From IMG/VR virus record IMGVR_UViG_3300047319_000386, positions 1 to 23,150 of that record: a stretch of 23,150 bases of DNA, one strand, 5' to 3'. The notes beneath the pieces were generated by a model. The model was not told the origin of the DNA. It did not search any database and was given only the letters and a program-made list of their open reading frames with translations. This document shows, piece by piece, positions 20,265 to 23,150 of this stretch. Source of the DNA: a virus. The position numbers were made by a program, and so were the translations under genes. Numbering within the stretch: position 1 is the stretch's first letter; every line of letters starts with the position of its first letter.

Positions 20265-23150
20265 GTGGCCGGGCAAAATATCACGTTTGATTTCCTGACC
20301 CGGGGCGCCGACAGTACCGCCGCCGGATTCAGGAAAGTCGGGGACAATACCGTCCTGGCCGCCAAGGGTGCCAGGGTCCTTGCCGACGCCATCGAGAAGC
20401 TCGGCAGCAAGGAAGACCGCACCGCTGCCGAGTCGAAGCTCCTGGCCAGCGCCCTGCGGCAGACCGGCGACGCCGAAGACCGGGTCGCGGCCCGGGCCGT
20501 CCTCGCCGACGCTGCCATCCGCCGCCTCGACGACTCGATGCAGGATTCGTCCAAGACCGCGGCGAAGGCCGGGGCCGGGTTCGGCAGCCTCGCCGGCGCG
20601 GGCGGGATCCCCGGCGGCGGGATGGGCGCGGCCATCGCGGCCGGGGTCGTCCTGTCCCCCGTCATCGCGACGCTCGGCACCGGGCTGGCCGGGTTCGGCC
20701 TCGCCGCCGCGGGGGCCGCCAAGCCGATCGCGGACGCCGCGGGCAAGACCGGCGGCCTGGCCGCGAACATGTCCAAGCTCAACCCGGAGCAGCGGGCCCT
20801 GGCCACCTCCATCCTCGGCCTCGGCAAGCAGTACCACCAGTTCGAGCAGCAGATGCAGCCCGAAGTGCTGTCCGTCTTCAACGCCGGCATCAAGCTCGCC
20901 GGGGGGCTGCTGAAGGACGTCCAGCCCGTCGCCGCCGCCACCGGGAAGGCGCTCGGCGGGTTCCTCGGCCAGGTCGACACCGAGTTCAGGTCGCGGACGT
21001 GGCAGCAGTTCTTCGGGTTCATGGCGGACACCGCCGGGCCCGACATGAAGCTGCTGACGGCTAATTTCGTCGACCTGATGCACGTGCTGCCGCCGCTGCT
21101 GGAGGACCTGCAGCCGCTGGCCACCGGGTTCCTGCAAGCCTCGGACAACGCCCTGAAGCTGGCCGGGTCGATCGCCTCGTTCGGCAAGAGCACCGACAAG
21201 ACCAGCAACTCCGTCGGCACGAACGTCGGCCTGCTGGGGTTCCTGTCCAAGGCCGTCGCGAACGTCACCAATTTCATGCACCCGGGCGGCGTGGCGACCG
21301 GGGCGCTCAACTCGGCGCTGGCCGGCATCCCCGGCAATGCGGGCAAGGCCGGGACGGGCCTGGCCGCCACGGCGGTGAAAGCGCAGTCCTACGCCCAGTG
21401 GGTGCAGGCGTCCGCGAAGGCCACCACGGCCCTGGCGACCGCGCAGAGCGCCGCCGTGTCGACGCAGCTGGCCTACGGCAACGACATCCTGACCTCCGCG
21501 AACGACGCGCAGACGTTCCACGACAAACTCAGGGCGTCCGCGGGCCAGATCGGGCTGCACACCCAGGCGCAGAGGGATTCCTTCGGCGCCGCCAACACCT
21601 ACATCGGGGACCTGAGCAGGCAGGCGACGTCGGCGATAGCCAGCGGCCACGGCACCAACGCGGCCATCGCCGCGATCCGCGGCGGGCTGCCCGTGCTCGA
21701 CTCCGCCAAGACGAAGAATCAGCAGTACTGGCAGGAAGTCCGGACGCTGGTCGGCTACCTGAACAAGCTGTCGCTGATCAAGTTCATCAACACGCCCATC
21801 CACGTCACCGGCTCCGGGAAATGGTCGGTGACGGGGACGTCGATCACGCCGGGTGTCGCGCACGGCCCGCAGAACATCGGGGCCGCGCCCGGCGCCGCGA
21901 CCGGGCTGTACATCAACCGGGGCACCGGGCCCACCGCCGATGACGTGATGATCCGGGCGTCCAAGGGCGAGCTGGTCGTCCCGACGCATATGGTCCGGGC
22001 CGGAGCGGTGGATCACCTGCGCGGGCAGATCCCCGGGTTCGCCGCGGGCGGCGTGGCCGGGTCCTACGGCCCGGGAAAGGTGGCCGGGCTGCCGCCCTGG
22101 ATCGGCGGGCGGATCAACGCGACGGACACCGCGATCGCGCAGAACACCGCGCAGGCGATCCTGAACGCGATGGCGGCCGCGCAGAAGGCCGGGAAGGCCA
22201 TCACCGCAGGCGGCATCGGGAACTACAAGCCGGGCGCGGGCGTGCAGCAGTGGCGCGGCGTCGTGCAGCAGGCCCTCGGCCTGGCCGGGGCGAACGTCGC
22301 TCAGCTCACCGATGCCGTGCTCTACCAGATGCAGACCGAGTCCGGCGGCAACCCGACCATCGTGAATCGTACCGATTCGAACTGGATCGCCGGCCATCCG
22401 TCGGTCGGGCTCATGCAGGTCATCCGGGGGACGTTCGCCGCGTACGCCGGCCGGTACCGGAACGTGGGCCCGTTCGAGTACGGCGTCTCGGTTAACCCGC
22501 TGGCCAACGTGTACTCGGCGATCAAGTACGCCCAGTCGAATTATGGCCCTGGCCTGCGGAACGCCTACGGCGGCATCGGCTCCGGTCACGGTTACGCGCT
22601 GGGCGGCCTGGTCCCCGGGTTCGCGTCCGGCGGGGTCGCCGGGCAGGGCGCGGCGTACCTGAAGGCGTGGCAGACCCGCCACGGCGGCCCGTACGCCCTC
22701 GCGGTAGGGCCGAAGGTCCTGAACGAGCAGATACCCGAGATGGCCGCCGCGATCGGCCGGGCGAAGACCCTCGCCGGGGCGCCGGGACTGTCCGCCGGGC
22801 AGCACAAGTTCTGGGCGGGCGCCGCGGCCGGGGAGACCCGGCTCCTGGCCACCCTGCTCAAGGAGCGGACCACCGAGCGGGCGTGGCGGACCATGCTCGG
22901 CGTCAACGAGCTCGGCCTCGACAAGGAGATCCGGGCCGCGGGCAGCCTCCCGTCGCTGGCGAAGAACGTGCGCGGCTGGAAAGCGCAGATGGGCCGGGAC
23001 AAGGCCACCGTCGCCGCGATCTCCGGGATGCTCGGGTACTCCGACGCGTACATCAAGGCGCACCCCGCCGCGGTACCCGGGCCCGTGCTGCCGGGTGTTA
23101 CTCATTCATACGGCGGCGATATCGTCAACTCGATCGCTCCGGTGCTGGCG
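20265..23150 (+). CDS. Tape measure protein with lytic transglycosylase domain (partial, runs off the end)
   Basis: At least 962 residues with no stop before the window ends. It sets tail length and threads through the tail tube. The N-terminus AGQNITFDFLTRGADSTAAG is followed by coiled-coil-like Ala/Lys/Glu-rich helices (ALRQTGDAEDRVAARAVLAD) and a hydrophobic segment near residues 118-155. A long helical middle comes next, then the GTGPTADDVMIRASKGELVVP segment near 550 typical of actinophage tape measures. A soluble lytic transglycosylase domain lies at about 665-775, with Glu692 in QMQTESGGNP and SVGLMQVIRGTFAAYA. This would locally cut peptidoglycan at DNA injection. The GTG at 20265 has GGGAGG at 20249-20254 and comes three bases after the chaperone long-form stop. 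Confidence 0.93.
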   Translation, partial: MAGQNITFDFLTRGADSTAAGFRKVGDNTVLAAKGARVLADAIEKLGSKEDRTAAESKLLASALRQTGDAEDRVAARAVLADAAIRRLDDSMQDSSKTAAKAGAGFGSLAGAGGIPGGGMGAAIAAGVVLSPVIATLGTGLAGFGLAAAGAAKPIADAAGKTGGLAANMSKLNPEQRALATSILGLGKQYHQFEQQMQPEVLSVFNAGIKLAGGLLKDVQPVAAATGKALGGFLGQVDTEFRSRTWQQFFGFMADTAGPDMKLLTANFVDLMHVLPPLLEDLQPLATGFLQASDNALKLAGSIASFGKSTDKTSNSVGTNVGLLGFLSKAVANVTNFMHPGGVATGALNSALAGIPGNAGKAGTGLAATAVKAQSYAQWVQASAKATTALATAQSAAVSTQLAYGNDILTSANDAQTFHDKLRASAGQIGLHTQAQRDSFGAANTYIGDLSRQATSAIASGHGTNAAIAAIRGGLPVLDSAKTKNQQYWQEVRTLVGYLNKLSLIKFINTPIHVTGSGKWSVTGTSITPGVAHGPQNIGAAPGAATGLYINRGTGPTADDVMIRASKGELVVPTHMVRAGAVDHLRGQIPGFAAGGVAGSYGPGKVAGLPPWIGGRINATDTAIAQNTAQAILNAMAAAQKAGKAITAGGIGNYKPGAGVQQWRGVVQQALGLAGANVAQLTDAVLYQMQTESGGNPTIVNRTDSNWIAGHPSVGLMQVIRGTFAAYAGRYRNVGPFEYGVSVNPLANVYSAIKYAQSNYGPGLRNAYGGIGSGHGYALGGLVPGFASGGVAGQGAAYLKAWQTRHGGPYALAVGPKVLNEQIPEMAAAIGRAKTLAGAPGLSAGQHKFWAGAAAGETRLLATLLKERTTERAWRTMLGVNELGLDKEIRAAGSLPSLAKNVRGWKAQMGRDKATVAAISGMLGYSDAYIKAHPAAVPGPVLPGVTHSYGGDIVNSIAPVLA
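22258..22590 (+). other. Lytic transglycosylase (SLT/lysozyme-like) domain within the tape measure
   Basis: The domain reads VQQALGLAGANVAQLTDAVL, QMQTESGGNPTIVN (catalytic Glu encoded at 22338-22340), HPSVGLMQVIRGTF and ANVYSAIKYAQSNYGPGLR. This order (catalytic ESGG, then S-x-GLMQ, then a Tyr/Asn-rich closing helix) is that of SLT domains embedded in phage tape measures. It is flanked on both sides by Gly-rich VPGFASGGV/IPGFAAGGV linkers. Confidence 0.85.

Noticed and set aside
20095-20298. 67-codon plus-strand ORF across the chaperone/tape measure junction
   Set aside because: Overlaps both the long-form chaperone and the tape measure start, has no ribosome binding site and weak codon bias.
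20208-23105. 965-codon open frame on the minus strand opposite the tape measure gene
   Set aside because: It mirrors the tape measure codon pattern in a GC-rich gene, is rich in Arg/Gly/Pro, and has no family motif; the plus frame has clear tape measure and SLT features.
1-23150. CRISPR arrays, insertion sequences, integrase or att sites
   Set aside because: No regularly spaced direct repeats outside the coding repeat array, no transposase or recombinase motifs, and no tRNA-like target were seen.

Overview
The window is a strongly GC-rich, almost gap-free stretch of a tailed-phage or prophage genome. Every well-supported gene but one reads on the + strand. The module order (terminase, HK97-type portal, prohead protease, HK97-fold capsid, then head-tail adaptor, tail tube, frameshifted tail chaperone, tape measure) is that of a long-tailed siphovirus. 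The very high third-position GC, the frequent GTG/TTG starts and the resemblance of many small proteins to actinophage families point to an actinobacterial host (Streptomyces-like or a relative). No integrase, repressor or att site is visible, so phage and prophage cannot be told apart here.

Layout. 1-100: possible tail end of an upstream gene plus a short AT-rich leader. 101-6053: DNA packaging and head genes (small terminase candidate, terL, small membrane protein, portal, protease with an N-terminal extension, major capsid). 6063-6739: three small genes of unknown role, with a perfect 12-bp hairpin between the second and third. 6732-10629: a translationally coupled sugar cassette of a two-domain glycosyltransferase, two SAM methyltransferases, an NAD-dependent sugar epimerase and a GT2 glycosyltransferase. 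10643-16268: a zinc-ribbon protein, a 33-codon ORF, and five putative virion-surface genes. These include a DUF4038/apiosidase-like glycoside hydrolase and a 614-residue protein built mostly of about eighteen degenerate 22-residue repeats. 16265-17580: head-tail adaptor and tail terminator-like gene. 17655-18716: a CgeB-like glycosyltransferase sitting alone. 18729-23150: tail tube, HK97 gp10-like protein, tail assembly chaperone with a probable -1 frameshift, and a tape measure protein with a lytic transglycosylase domain that runs off the window.

The point of interest is that about 10 kb of accessory DNA separates the capsid gene from the head-tail adaptor, which normally lie close together. 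That insert holds sugar-transfer, sugar-modifying and methylating enzymes next to Ser/Thr/Ala-rich repeat proteins and a glycosidase. A further glycosyltransferase sits directly before the tail tube gene. The simplest reading is a virion-glycosylation system whose targets are the neighbouring surface, capsid or tail proteins, paired with a glycan-cleaving virion enzyme. This is inference from domain content and position. A second oddity is a 42-codon antisense ORF with a strong ribosome binding site and a membrane segment, nested between the tail chaperone and the tape measure gene.
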